Shown here: positions 7,403 through 16,883 of the stretch, piece after piece
Numbering within the stretch: position 1 is the stretch's first letter
Layout of the letters: each line of letters opens with the position of its first letter
Assembly (NCBI GenBank): GCA_025800285.1
Contig: JAOXRX010000019.1
Location: 1 to 64,000, forward strand
DNA from: Alphaproteobacteria bacterium
Lineage (GTDB): Bacteria > Pseudomonadota > Alphaproteobacteria > JAOXRX01
Length of the DNA stretch: 64,000 bases
Direction of reading: 5' to 3'
Made by a program: the position numbers and the translations under genes
The notes under the pieces: generated by a model
Told to the model about the DNA's origin: nothing
Seen by the model: the letters and a program-made list of their open reading frames with translations, nothing else
The model's database searches: none

Positions 7403-9961
7403 ATGAAAAACAAAACACTTAACGAAGTTAGAAAAGCTTATTTAGACTTTTTTGAATCAAAACAGCATACGATTGTTAAGTCTTCCGCCACAATTCCAGA
7501 TAACGATCCTACTCTTATGTTTACTGTAGCTGGTATGGTGCAGTTTAAAGATGTTCTTACAGGAAAAGAAAAAAGAGATTATGTTCGTGCAGCTTCTTGC
7601 CAAAAATGTGTAAGAGCAGGAGGAAAGCATAATGATTTAGAAAATGTTGGATATACTGCTAGACATCATACTTTTTTTGAAATGCTTGGTAACTGGTCTT
7701 TTGGAGATTATTTTAAAAAAGAAGCAATAGAGTGGAGTTATGAATTTTTAACAAAAGTTCTTGGTTTGGATGAAGATAAACTTATTGCGACTGTTTATCA
7801 TACAGATGAAGAGTCATACAAAATTTGGAAAGAGCTAACAGGTTGGGGTGATGATAAAATTATCCGTATAGATACAAAAGATAACTTCTGGGAAATGGGA
7901 GATACAGGGCCTTGTGGACCTTGTACAGAAATATTTTATGATAATGGCCCTGATGTATGGGGTGGTAAGCCGGGAACTCCAGAAGAAGATGGAGATAGGT
8001 ATATCGAAATTTGGAACAATGTATTTATGGAGTTCGAAAGATTAGAAGATGGATCTTTAATTCCTCTGCCGATGAAGAATGTTGATACAGGAATGGGATT
8101 AGAGAGAATTTCTGCGATTTTACAAGGTTCATATAATAATTTCGAAGTTGATTTATTCTTAAACTTAATTAAAGATATAGAAGAAAAAGTAGGAGTAAAG
8201 GCTGAAGGGGATGCTTTATTCTCATGTAGAATTATTGCGGATCATTTAAGGTGTGCATCATTCCTAATTGCTGATGGAGTATTACCTTCAAATGAAGGTA
8301 GAGGTTATGTTCTTCGTCGTATTATGAGAAGAGCTATGAGGCATGCTCATATTTTAGGATGTAAAGAGCCTTTAATGTACAAGTTATTCCCAGCATTATT
8401 AAAAGAAATGGGAGAGGCTTATCCAGAACTAGGTAGAGCAGAAAGCTTAATTGTTCAAACTCTAGAATTAGAAGAAAAGAATTTTAAGAGAACTCTTGAT
8501 AAAGGGTTGTCTATGTTATCAGATGAATCTGCTAAGCTTCCAGAAAATGGAGTTCTTTCGGGAGATATAGCTTTTAAACTATATGATACTTATGGTTTCC
8601 CAATGGATTTAACACAAGATATTTTAAAAGCAGAAAATAAAACGGTTGATGTAGAGGGCTTTGAGAAATCTATGGAAGATCAGAAAGAAAAAGCTCGTGC
8701 ATCTTGGAAAGGTTCTGGGGATGCTGCAAAATCTAAAATATGGTTTGACTTAAAAGATAAATGTGGAGCAACGGATTTCTTAGGGTATAAGGCATTATCT
8801 GCAGAGGCTAAAGTATTGGCTGTTGTTGAAGAGAATAATAATACATATATGATAACAAATCAAACTCCGTTTTATGGTGAGTCAGGTGGTCAAATTGGTG
8901 ATACTGGAATTATAGAAAATGATAATTTTAAAGCAAAAGTATTAGATACTACAAAAGAGTTTGGAGATTTATTTATTCATCATATTGAAATCATAGAGGG
9001 TTCTGTAAAAGAAGGTAATGTGGTAAATATGCATGTAGATAAGGCTCATCGCGATTCAGTTAGAGCAAATCATTCTGCTACTCACTTAGTTCAAAAAGCT
9101 CTTCAAGATATATTGGGAGATCATGTAAATCAAAAAGGTTCCTATGTTACAGCTGAAAGACTGAGATTTGACTATTCATCTCCATCAGCTTTATCTAAAG
9201 AAGATATGATTAAAGTTGAAAAGTTAGTTAACGAAAAAATTCGTGAAAATGGAGAGGTGGTTACTAAGCTTATGTCGTCTGAAGAGGCTTTTGAATCAGG
9301 TGCTATGGCTTTATTCGGCGAAAAGTATGGTGATGAAGTAAGAGTTGTATCTATGATTTCTGAAAATGATGGATTCTATTCAATGGAACTATGTGGGGGG
9401 ACTCATGTAGATAGAACAGGTGATATAGGGTGCTTTAAAATTATATCTGATTCATCTGTGGCCTCTGGTGTTAGAAGAATTGAAGCTATTACAGGCTATA
9501 AGGTGTTTGAAAGATTTTATAAGAATGAAGATGCCCTAGAAGATGATAATGCAGAGCTAGTTAAGAAAAACAAAAAACTAGAAAAAGAAATAGAGCAGTT
9601 AAAACAAAAAGTTGCTATGGGTGGAGGAATGTCATCTAATGAAGCAAAAGAGATTAATGGCATTAAATTTATAGCTAAAAAGTTGTCAGGTGTTGAGGCT
9701 AAATCTTTAAAACCAATGGCTGAAGAATTAAGAGGCGATGGTGTCGCATTGTTAATTGCTGAGAATGAAGGAAAGGTGTCAGTTGTTGTAGCAGTAAATA
9801 AAGGCTTAACAGATAAGATTGATGCTGTTTCTCTAGTTAGAAAAGCTTCTGAAGTGTTAGAAGGAAAAGGCGGAGGAGGTCGTCCTGATATGGCTCAAGC
9901 AGGAGGTGTTAATTTTGCTAAAGCAGATGAGGCGATTTCTGAAGTGGAAAGTATGTTATAA
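7403..9961 (+). CDS. alaS: Alanine--tRNA ligase
   Basis: AlaRS charges tRNA-Ala and edits misacylated tRNA. The protein is 852 residues, near the usual 870. The class II core contains HHTFFEMLGNWSFGDYFK and the GMGLERI motif. The editing domain contains HSATHLVQKAL and, near residue 664, CGGTHVDRTGDIG with the zinc and editing Cys/His residues. A coiled coil (KKNKKLEKEIEQLKQKV) leads to the C-Ala domain with GKGGGGRPDMAQAGG. The ATG follows AAAGGAAG. The 196-base gap upstream is AT-rich, with a possible promoter near 7280-7310; I saw no leader peptide there. A terminator follows at 9971. Confidence 0.98.
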   Translation: MKNKTLNEVRKAYLDFFESKQHTIVKSSATIPDNDPTLMFTVAGMVQFKDVLTGKEKRDYVRAASCQKCVRAGGKHNDLENVGYTARHHTFFEMLGNWSFGDYFKKEAIEWSYEFLTKVLGLDEDKLIATVYHTDEESYKIWKELTGWGDDKIIRIDTKDNFWEMGDTGPCGPCTEIFYDNGPDVWGGKPGTPEEDGDRYIEIWNNVFMEFERLEDGSLIPLPMKNVDTGMGLERISAILQGSYNNFEVDLFLNLIKDIEEKVGVKAEGDALFSCRIIADHLRCASFLIADGVLPSNEGRGYVLRRIMRRAMRHAHILGCKEPLMYKLFPALLKEMGEAYPELGRAESLIVQTLELEEKNFKRTLDKGLSMLSDESAKLPENGVLSGDIAFKLYDTYGFPMDLTQDILKAENKTVDVEGFEKSMEDQKEKARASWKGSGDAAKSKIWFDLKDKCGATDFLGYKALSAEAKVLAVVEENNNTYMITNQTPFYGESGGQIGDTGIIENDNFKAKVLDTTKEFGDLFIHHIEIIEGSVKEGNVVNMHVDKAHRDSVRANHSATHLVQKALQDILGDHVNQKGSYVTAERLRFDYSSPSALSKEDMIKVEKLVNEKIRENGEVVTKLMSSEEAFESGAMALFGEKYGDEVRVVSMISENDGFYSMELCGGTHVDRTGDIGCFKIISDSSVASGVRRIEAITGYKVFERFYKNEDALEDDNAELVKKNKKLEKEIEQLKQKVAMGGGMSSNEAKEINGIKFIAKKLSGVEAKSLKPMAEELRGDGVALLIAENEGKVSVVVAVNKGLTDKIDAVSLVRKASEVLEGKGGGGRPDMAQAGGVNFAKADEAISEVESML

Positions 9962-9968
9962 ATTATAA

Positions 9969-9998
9969 AAAAGAGGAGTTAAATCCTCTTTTTTTATT
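9969..9998 (+). terminator. Terminator of alaS
   Basis: AAGAGGA (9971-9977) pairs with TCCTCTT (9984-9990), followed by a run of T, directly after the alaS stop. Confidence 0.9.
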
Positions 9999-10087
9999 TA
10001 TATTCAGATGTTTATTTTTGCTTGCATATTGTTAAATAACATGTTAAGTAAATGTATTACATTGTAAAAACATAAGGAGTATTTATT

Positions 10088-11188
10088 ATGAAACAAAATA
10101 TATTATTATTATTCTGTGGTGGAACAATTAGTATGCATGCTGATGATGGTGGTAAGCTGGATACTACTCATAATGATGATCATAAACAGATGTTGAGGCT
10201 TGCTCCAAGAATAGATAGTCTTGCTAATTTAACTACTAAATTTATAATAAATGAAGACTCTTCTGATATGGATAAAACTGTTTGGGAAAAAGTTACAACA
10301 GCTATTGAAGAAGAATATGATAAGTATGATGGTTTTATCATAACTACTGGTACAGATACAATGGCTTATTTATCTAGTGCATTAGCTTTTTCTTTAAGAG
10401 ATATAGGTAAGCCAGTTGCTATTACAGGTGCTCAAATACCTTTAGAGGAAATAAGAACAGATGCTAAGATAAACTTAATTAATGTAGCTTTAGTTGCTTG
10501 TATGAATCTATCAGGTGTGTTTGTAGTGTTTGGTGATAAGATTATTAAAGGTGCAAGAGCTCAAAAGTATTCAGATATTGCAATAAATGCATTTAGTTCA
10601 TGTAATCAAGAGGACTTTGGTACTACAACGAAGGTTTTCTCTGATATAGACCTTTTACATCCAAATCATGTTAAGAGACATTTTAAAGCACCTAAAATTA
10701 AAAATGGGTTCAATGATAATATTGTTTGTATACATAATACTCCAGGATTAAACCCTAGATATGTTGATGAATTAATATATGGAGGTGTTGAGGCTATTAT
10801 ATTTAGAACATTTGGTACAGGTAATATACCAGAGGTTTTACATCCAAGTCTTTTAAAAGCAAAAGAAAAAAGAATACCTGTGATTGTTGTTTCTCAATGT
10901 CCTGAAGGGACTACAGTTATGAGTAAATATAGCTTAGGTAAAAAAGCTGTGGATTTGGGTGCAATTGAAGCCTATGATATGTCTATAGAAGCTGCGACTA
11001 CTAAGTGTATGTGGATGCTAGGACAAAGAGTTTCTTATGAAAACTTTAAAGAAATATTCCAAACTAATTTAGTTGGAGAATTGGATAAAAAAATTGCTCA
11101 ATGTATAATGGGCAGCGGAAGCAAATCAACAGGGGAGTTGTTAGAAGGTTTGATAAAAATGAAGGGTAAAAAAACATATGATATTTGA
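10088..11188 (+). CDS. L-asparaginase, type I-like
   Basis: It hydrolyses L-asparagine to aspartate and ammonia, probably in the cytoplasm as no signal peptide is visible. The first catalytic Thr sits in FCGGTIS (T13). The second catalytic motif TTGTDTMAYLSSAL is at about residues 86-99. At 366 residues it is slightly longer than typical (about 330). The start follows AAGGAGTATTTATT, a good ribosome site. It overlaps the downstream YhcH-family gene by 11 bases, so the two form an operon. A closely related glutaminase-asparaginase specificity cannot be excluded. Confidence 0.9.
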   Translation: MKQNILLLFCGGTISMHADDGGKLDTTHNDDHKQMLRLAPRIDSLANLTTKFIINEDSSDMDKTVWEKVTTAIEEEYDKYDGFIITTGTDTMAYLSSALAFSLRDIGKPVAITGAQIPLEEIRTDAKINLINVALVACMNLSGVFVVFGDKIIKGARAQKYSDIAINAFSSCNQEDFGTTTKVFSDIDLLHPNHVKRHFKAPKIKNGFNDNIVCIHNTPGLNPRYVDELIYGGVEAIIFRTFGTGNIPEVLHPSLLKAKEKRIPVIVVSQCPEGTTVMSKYSLGKKAVDLGAIEAYDMSIEAATTKCMWMLGQRVSYENFKEIFQTNLVGELDKKIAQCIMGSGSKSTGELLEGLIKMKGKKTYDI

Positions 11189-11633
11189 TAAAGTAGAAAA
11201 TTTCGGGTTGTATAAGAACTGTCATAAAGAGTTCTATCAAGTTGAAAAGTTCTTAAAAGAAGTTTCTGAAGATATCGAGCCTGGTAGATATGAACTTGAA
11301 AATGGAGTTTATGTTAATGTGGATTTAACAAATACCAGATACGAAGGACCTTTAGAGGCTCATAAAAAATATATTGATATTCAGGTTGGTTTAACAGGAG
11401 AAGAAATTATAGAATATGCTAATATCTCAGGATTGGAAATATACAAGGAAGATATTTCAAGACCAGAAGATGATTTGTATTTCTATAATACTCCATCAAA
11501 AACTTCATTCTTGATAGATAAAAATCACTTTGCTGTGTTCTTCCCAGAGGACTTACATAAGCCTTTATTGGTGGTAGATAACAGAATGACGGAAATCAAG
11601 AAATTAGTTTTCAAAATTCCAGTGGAAAAATAA
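11178..11633 (+). CDS. YhcH/YjgK/YiaL family protein (DUF386)
   Basis: A 151-residue protein of the DUF386 cupin-like family, which includes EbgC and sugar-anomerase-like proteins. Visible family features are EAHKKYIDIQVGLTGEE and HFAVFFPEDLHKP, whose His and Glu residues usually bind a metal. The family is associated with sialic acid or other sugar catabolism, but here its partner is an asparaginase gene that it overlaps by 11 bases. The substrate is therefore open. Confidence 0.88.
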   Translation: MIFDKVENFGLYKNCHKEFYQVEKFLKEVSEDIEPGRYELENGVYVNVDLTNTRYEGPLEAHKKYIDIQVGLTGEEIIEYANISGLEIYKEDISRPEDDLYFYNTPSKTSFLIDKNHFAVFFPEDLHKPLLVVDNRMTEIKKLVFKIPVEK

Positions 11634-11671
11634 AAAATAGATTTTAAGTTCATTTTATGTGATTATTCGAG

Positions 11672-11694
11672 CCCCAGCTTTTAGCTGGGGTTTT
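11672..11694 (+). terminator. Terminator after the asparaginase-YhcH operon
   Basis: CCCCAGCT (11672-11679) and AGCTGGGG (11683-11690) form an 8-bp stem with a 3-base loop, followed by four T. It is nested in a longer inverted repeat: ATAGATTTTAAG at about 11637-11648 matches the inverse of CTTAAAATCTAT at about 11748-11759. Confidence 0.8.
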
Positions 11695-11769
11695 CGCTCA
11701 TGTGCTTTTATGTACACTTCACTCAAAAATAATTCACCTAAAATAAGCTTAAAATCTATTTTTTATTTA

Positions 11770-12270
11770 GGGGCTTTTTCATAATCTAAAATTTTTTAAA
11801 ATCTATTTTTCTTTTCGGATCATCCTGAACAAAGTGAAGAATCTTTTCACCATGATATATTATTATATCGTCATTCTGAGTGTAACGAAGAATCTTTTCA
11901 TGCTTGTGGAATGTTAATTTACATCCAGTAGCACAATGAGATTCTTCACTACCACATAGCTGTGTTCGTTCAGAATGACAGGCTGAGGAAATGATATTGT
12001 CATTTTGAGCGACTGTAAGGAGTCGAAAAATCTACTCATCATGCTATTTTATTATATAGTCATTCTGAATGTAACGAAGAATCTTTTCATGCTTGTGGAA
12101 TGTTAATTTACATCCAGTAGCACAATGAGATTCTTCACTACCACATAGCTGTGTCCGTTCAGAATGACGACAAATAGAAAGTTTGGCACTGCTTTAACAC
12201 GGTTAGATTCTTCTTCGCTCCGTTCACCAGAATGACAAAGTAGGGGGAGTGAATGAAAGAGCAGGGAGCG
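11770..12270. repeat. Dispersed palindromic repeat block, locus 2
   Basis: The block starts with 47 bases (11770-11816) that match 16408-16454 with one mismatch. It then carries several TCATTCTGA...GAAGAATCT / AGATTCTTC...CAGAATGA modules in alternating orientation with the shared middle piece. It ends with a tail (ACAAATAGAAAGTTTGGCAC...GAATGACAAAGTAGG) that is also found at the end of locus 3. No credible ORF. It fills most of the 743-base gap between the YhcH gene and the MATE gene. Confidence 0.85.
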
Positions 12271-12376
12271 GGAATAACTAATTAAAAAAAGTGGGAATTA
12301 CAATAAAGAGTTTAGAGGGGTTATAATATAATATATTTTCTTGCATTATTGTATTTATTAATTTATTATACATCCT

Positions 12377-13819
12377 ATGTTTATATTTAGAAGATTTTTT
12401 AGAAGAAAGCACTTACATATAGATTTAACAGAAGGGTCTATTCGTAAGCATTTGTTTAATTTGTCATATCCTATGGCTTTAGGTATTATGGCTCTTATGA
12501 CTTTTAACCTAGTTGATACATTTTTCATATCTTTCTTAGGAGAAGAGGCTCTTGCCGCTATTGGTTTCACATTTCCAATTGTTATGATTATGATAGGGAC
12601 TTTTATCGGGTTGGGAGTTGGAAATAATGTTCTTGTGAGTAGAGCATTTGGAATGCATAATCACAATAAAGCTGCGAGATATATAACAGATGGTATAGCA
12701 TTGAGTTTACTTATTGTTATAGTAATGTCTTCTTTAGGAGTTTTCTTTATGAAAGACATATTTCATTTTATGGGTGTCCCTGAAGAATTAATGGGCATGG
12801 TTTCATCTTATATGTTCCCATGGTTTTTAGGTCTTGCTTTTATGGGACTTCCTATTATGACTGATAAATCATTATCTGCAATGGGGGATACAAAAACTCC
12901 AGCTAAAATAATGATTATATCATCTATTATAAATATAATTTTAGATCCTTTACTAATATTTGGTATCGGTCCTTTTCCTGAAATGGGAATAGCTGGTGCT
13001 TCTTGGGCTACAGTTATAGGAAGAGTGTTTGGAACTTTTGCTATATTATATGTCTTGAATAAAAGAAATTTAATATCTATTATTCCTGATAAATTTTTAA
13101 AAGAGATGTTTAAGTCTTGGAAAGATATGCTAAAAATATCTGTTCCAACTTCCATAAATACAATACTAGTGCAATTTATTATTATGATGTTTAATAAAGT
13201 AATGGCTGGTTATGGTCTTGCTTTAATTGCAGGTTTTGGTGTTGCTGTTAAAATTGAGGCTTTTGCAGCTATAGCTTTATTAGCTGTTGGTGAATCTATG
13301 CCTGCTTTTATAGGGCAAAATTTTGGGGCGAGGAGACACAAAAGAATAGTTTCTGCTCTTAACTATAATGCATATTTTGCTATAATTTGGTCTGTATTAT
13401 GCTTAGCTATATATCATTGTTTTGGAGAGCTAATAATATCTATATTTACTCGCGATGAGATTATAGTTAGATTTGCTATTATATACTTAATTTTAACAAG
13501 TGCTTCATATTCTGGTGTTGAATTAATGTATGCATCTCATTCATTGTTTAACTCTATAGATAAATCTAGGTATTCCGTATTCTTTAGTGTTTTTCAGACT
13601 GTATCAATAATAGCCTCAATATATTTAGGTTCTCATTTATATGGAGCAATAGGTGGTATATTAGGATTGGTTCTCTCAAGAATTGTTGTGGGATACTTAG
13701 AATTTTTCTATGCAAAAATTCTATTGATGCAAGATGCTGATACAGAAAGATTCCCTTATATCAAACCACATTTCATTAAACTCTATGTTTTAAAAAAGTT
13801 TAGGAAAATATTTTATTAA
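12377..13819 (+). CDS. MATE-family multidrug/metabolite exporter
   Basis: A 480-residue integral membrane protein with about twelve hydrophobic segments. The family opening is LFNLSYPMALGIMALMTFNLVDTFFISFLG, followed by LGVGNNVLVSRAFG. MATE proteins export cationic drugs or metabolites using Na+ or H+ gradients. The substrate cannot be told from sequence. The first ATG lacks an obvious ribosome site, so the exact start is slightly uncertain. It stands alone between a repeat block and carD. Confidence 0.92.
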   Translation: MFIFRRFFRRKHLHIDLTEGSIRKHLFNLSYPMALGIMALMTFNLVDTFFISFLGEEALAAIGFTFPIVMIMIGTFIGLGVGNNVLVSRAFGMHNHNKAARYITDGIALSLLIVIVMSSLGVFFMKDIFHFMGVPEELMGMVSSYMFPWFLGLAFMGLPIMTDKSLSAMGDTKTPAKIMIISSIINIILDPLLIFGIGPFPEMGIAGASWATVIGRVFGTFAILYVLNKRNLISIIPDKFLKEMFKSWKDMLKISVPTSINTILVQFIIMMFNKVMAGYGLALIAGFGVAVKIEAFAAIALLAVGESMPAFIGQNFGARRHKRIVSALNYNAYFAIIWSVLCLAIYHCFGELIISIFTRDEIIVRFAIIYLILTSASYSGVELMYASHSLFNSIDKSRYSVFFSVFQTVSIIASIYLGSHLYGAIGGILGLVLSRIVVGYLEFFYAKILLMQDADTERFPYIKPHFIKLYVLKKFRKIFY

Positions 13820-13985
13820 TCAAAATGTTAGTGATTTTTGTTATTTTTTTATTAATGATGACAACAGGTTAGATTGATTATAATAATAAAATTGATTTTT
13901 TTGCTTTTTTCTATTGAGTTTTTTTAAGTTATATGGTATATATAATGTGTAAAGAAGAGATGTATTTATAGAGAGGTATATGTAT

Positions 13986-14543
13986 ATGGCTAATAAAAAA
14001 TCTTTTAAAAAAGGTGATTTCGTTGTTTACCCTGCTCATGGTGTTGGAGAGATTAATGGTGTTGAAAAAATGCAAATCTCAGATCAGGAAGTAGAATTAT
14101 ATTCAGTAACATTTTCTAAAGATAAGTTGACTTTAAAACTTCCAAAACATAGAGTCGAAGAAGCGGGACTAAGAAACTTGTTATCACATGAAGATTTTGA
14201 TGATGCTATTGAAACTTTAAAAGGTAAAGCTAAAATTAAGCGAATTATGTGGGCAAAAAGAGCTCAAGAATATAAGACAAAAATTGAATCAGGATGTCAA
14301 GTAATGGTAGCAGAAGTGCTTAGAGATTTAAGCAGAAACTGCTCCATTTTACCAACAGCTGAAGATCAGTCTTATTCGGAAAGAAAATTCTACAAATATG
14401 CTTTAGATAGATTTGCTTCTGAGTACTCTATAGTAAAGAATGTTTCTCATTCCGAGGCTGTTGAGCAAATAGAGCAAATTATTGCATCTAAGGTAAAAGA
14501 AAACGGTAATTCAAAAGATAAAGAAGAAACAGCTGTTGCTTAA
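13986..14543 (+). CDS. carD: CarD/CdnL-family transcriptional regulator
   Basis: CarD-type proteins bind RNA polymerase beta and stabilise open complexes at promoters. The N-terminal RNAP-interaction domain reads FKKGDFVVYPAHGVGEINGVE, and a helical C-terminal domain follows. I place the start at the second ATG (13986, MANKKSF) rather than 13980: GAGAGG at 13971-13976 is 9 bases from it but only 3 from the first. That gives 185 residues. A likely -10 (TATAAT) lies near 13940. The lytic transglycosylase gene begins 4 bases after its stop. Confidence 0.92.
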   Translation: MANKKSFKKGDFVVYPAHGVGEINGVEKMQISDQEVELYSVTFSKDKLTLKLPKHRVEEAGLRNLLSHEDFDDAIETLKGKAKIKRIMWAKRAQEYKTKIESGCQVMVAEVLRDLSRNCSILPTAEDQSYSERKFYKYALDRFASEYSIVKNVSHSEAVEQIEQIIASKVKENGNSKDKEETAVA

Positions 14544-14547
14544 TCTT

Positions 14548-16347
14548 ATGAAAAGAATTTCATTTATATTTTTGGTTTTAATATTTTTGGCTAATCCTGT
14601 ATTAGCCAAAACTGTTAAGCCAAGTAAAAAACCAACACAGCCTTTTAAAATAAAGGCTCCTTTTTTGTTATTGAAGGATATTCCTGAAATAAAGGCAATG
14701 CAACTTAGCAATAGAGATGCAAAAAACTATGCAACTGTTTTTGAATTACAAAAGCATGGCGATTGGCATCAGGCAGATAAATTTATAACTGATATAAATG
14801 ATAAATCTATTATGGGGCATGTTTTGTATCAACGATATATGCACCCGAATAAGTATATAAGTTCTTTCTTTGAGTTAAAAACATGGCTTTATACTTATAA
14901 TGATTTACCAAATGCTGATAATATTTATGATTTAGCAATGAAAAAGAAACCTAAGGGACAGCTTTTATCAATAGATCCATCTAATCATCAATATATAACT
15001 CCAGGCATAGTTGAAAACTATGGGTGTTTTGTTAGTGATTACAGACATGCAAGATGGAGAAGTCCTGATAATTGGAAAAAAGTTAAATCTTTTAATAAAG
15101 AGATTAAGAGCAAGTTAAGAAGAACAATGCCAACACGAGCGATAGAAAGAATGAAGACTTCATCCGTTGCTAAAGATATTTTAGATAAAGTTGAATATGA
15201 TTTACTTCAAACAAACATTGCTTCTGCATATTTATATGTTGGTAAGACTGAATTAGCATTAGAGTATGCAAAAAAATCAATAGAAAGATCAAAAGATGAT
15301 GTTGATGAGGCTTATTGGGTAGCTGGACTTGCTTCATGGAAACTTAATAAATTAGAAGATGCTATAGACTTTTTTGATAAGCTTTATAACATAGAAGACT
15401 GTGATCCATGGAAGAGAACAGCAGCAGCTTACTGGAATGCTAGAATGTATAAGACTTTGGGGAAAAATAGAAAGCATAAAACATGGTTGTATAATGCTAT
15501 GAAATTCCCAGCAACATTTTATGGGCAGTTAGCTACTTATGAAGCAGAAGAAGAGTTGGATTTAAATTTAAATATTCCTGAATTTACAGCAGACGATTTT
15601 AAAATTATTGCTAATAATAATTCTGGTAGGAGAGCTATATATTTAATTAATGCAGGGCAATTTGATTTAGCTGAAAAAGAATTAATGGGTATAGATTTAA
15701 GATCAAATAAAGAATTAGAGAAAGCAGTTTTTGCATTAGTATCTTATACAAATATGGCACAAATGTCTCTAGTATTAGGAAGTTCATTAAAACCAGATAG
15801 TGATAGGTATGATAGATATGATTATGCTATTTATCCAGTGCCTTCTTGGGCTCCTAAAGGAGGGTTTGAGCTTGATCCTGCAATAGTTTATGCTTTTATT
15901 AAACAAGAGTCTAGGTTCGATCCTAATGCTGTTAGTTCCTCAGGAGCAAGAGGGCTAATGCAAATAATGCCTAATACAGCTAAACATATTACAGGCAAAC
16001 CTTATGATAAAGATTACTATAAGGATCAATTATTTAATCCTGAGAACAATATAAAATTAGGAGAACAGTATTTAGAAGAGCTTCTAAGAGATAAGGGAGT
16101 AAAAAACTCTCTTGTTATGCTCCCTGTAGCTTATAATTCTGGACCTGGTACATTAAGAATGTGGTTGGAGAATATGCATTTCGAAGATGATCCCTTATTA
16201 TTTATTGAAACAATACCTTATAAAGAAACAAGAGTGTTTGTTAAAAAAGTGTTAGCTAATTACTGGATTTATCAAAAGCTATTAGGAGAAGATAATACTT
16301 CTGCTAAGGAGATAATACAAGGTAAGTGGCCTCTCCTAAAAAAATAG
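14548..16347 (+). CDS. Soluble lytic murein transglycosylase
   Basis: It cleaves peptidoglycan glycan strands in the periplasm. The ATG at 14548 gives a clear signal peptide (MKRISFIFLVLIFLANPVLA). An upstream TTG start would place extra residues before it and overlap carD, so I reject it. A long helical, TPR-like region (about residues 100-420) precedes the SLT domain: AFIKQESRFDPNAVSSSGARGLMQIMP with catalytic Glu 454, then VAYNSGPG. About 600 residues, as in Slt70-like proteins. Probably co-transcribed with carD. Confidence 0.93.
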   Translation: MKRISFIFLVLIFLANPVLAKTVKPSKKPTQPFKIKAPFLLLKDIPEIKAMQLSNRDAKNYATVFELQKHGDWHQADKFITDINDKSIMGHVLYQRYMHPNKYISSFFELKTWLYTYNDLPNADNIYDLAMKKKPKGQLLSIDPSNHQYITPGIVENYGCFVSDYRHARWRSPDNWKKVKSFNKEIKSKLRRTMPTRAIERMKTSSVAKDILDKVEYDLLQTNIASAYLYVGKTELALEYAKKSIERSKDDVDEAYWVAGLASWKLNKLEDAIDFFDKLYNIEDCDPWKRTAAAYWNARMYKTLGKNRKHKTWLYNAMKFPATFYGQLATYEAEEELDLNLNIPEFTADDFKIIANNNSGRRAIYLINAGQFDLAEKELMGIDLRSNKELEKAVFALVSYTNMAQMSLVLGSSLKPDSDRYDRYDYAIYPVPSWAPKGGFELDPAIVYAFIKQESRFDPNAVSSSGARGLMQIMPNTAKHITGKPYDKDYYKDQLFNPENNIKLGEQYLEELLRDKGVKNSLVMLPVAYNSGPGTLRMWLENMHFEDDPLLFIETIPYKETRVFVKKVLANYWIYQKLLGEDNTSAKEIIQGKWPLLKK

Positions 16348-16372
16348 ATTTTAATTAAATTTTATTTTTACA

Positions 16373-16417
16373 AAAAAGCCCCCTCAAGTACTACTGTGTA
16401 CTACACGGGGGCTTTTT
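16373..16417 (+). terminator. Terminator of the carD-slt unit
   Basis: AAAAAGCCCCC (16373-16383) pairs with GGGGGCTTTTT (16407-16417). An inner AGTAC/GTACT pair extends the hairpin. Its 3' arm is the left end of the repeat block that follows. Confidence 0.92.
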
Positions 16418-16830
16418 CATAATTTAAAATTTTTTAAAATCTATTTTTCTTTTCTATGTCATTATCGCCTTTTTCTCGTCATTCTGAACAAAGTGAAGAA
16501 TCTTTTCATGCTTGTGTAATGTGAATTTATATCCAGTAGCATAATGAGATTCTTCTTCGCTCCGCTCATCAGAATGACGAGCTGGGGATACGGCAGTGTG
16601 TATTTTCTTTTCTCGTCATTTTGAGCGACTATAAGGAGTCGAAAAATCTTTTCATGCCTGAGGAATGTTAATTAATATCCAGTAACACAAAGAGATTCTT
16701 CACTACCACACAAGTGTGTCCGTTCAGAATGACGACAAATAGAAAGTTTAGCACTGCTTTAACACAAGAAGATTCTTCTTCGCTCTGCTCATCGGAATGA
16801 CAAAGTAGGAGGAGAGAATGACGGTGTGGG
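16408..16830. repeat. Dispersed palindromic repeat block, locus 3
   Basis: The block has the same organisation as locus 2. A 47-base left end is shared with 11770-11816, followed by TCATTCTGA / CAGAATGA modules and a common tail with ACAAATAGAAAGTTTAGCACTGCTTTAACAC. It occupies most of the 536-base gap between slt and ftsH. I see no gene in it. Confidence 0.85.
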
Positions 16831-16883
16831 AGAAAATATACTAAATCTAAAGCATAAAAAAATTATTATTCAACACCTAAATG

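Noticed and set aside
13826-13873. 15-codon ORF MLVIFVIFLLMMTTG upstream of carD, considered as a leader peptide
   Set aside because: No terminator or alternative hairpin follows and the codons do not relate to the downstream regulator; likely chance in AT-rich DNA.
14536-14547. TTG start for the lytic transglycosylase, four codons upstream
   Set aside because: It would overlap carD and shift the signal peptide; the ATG at 14548 gives a normal signal sequence.
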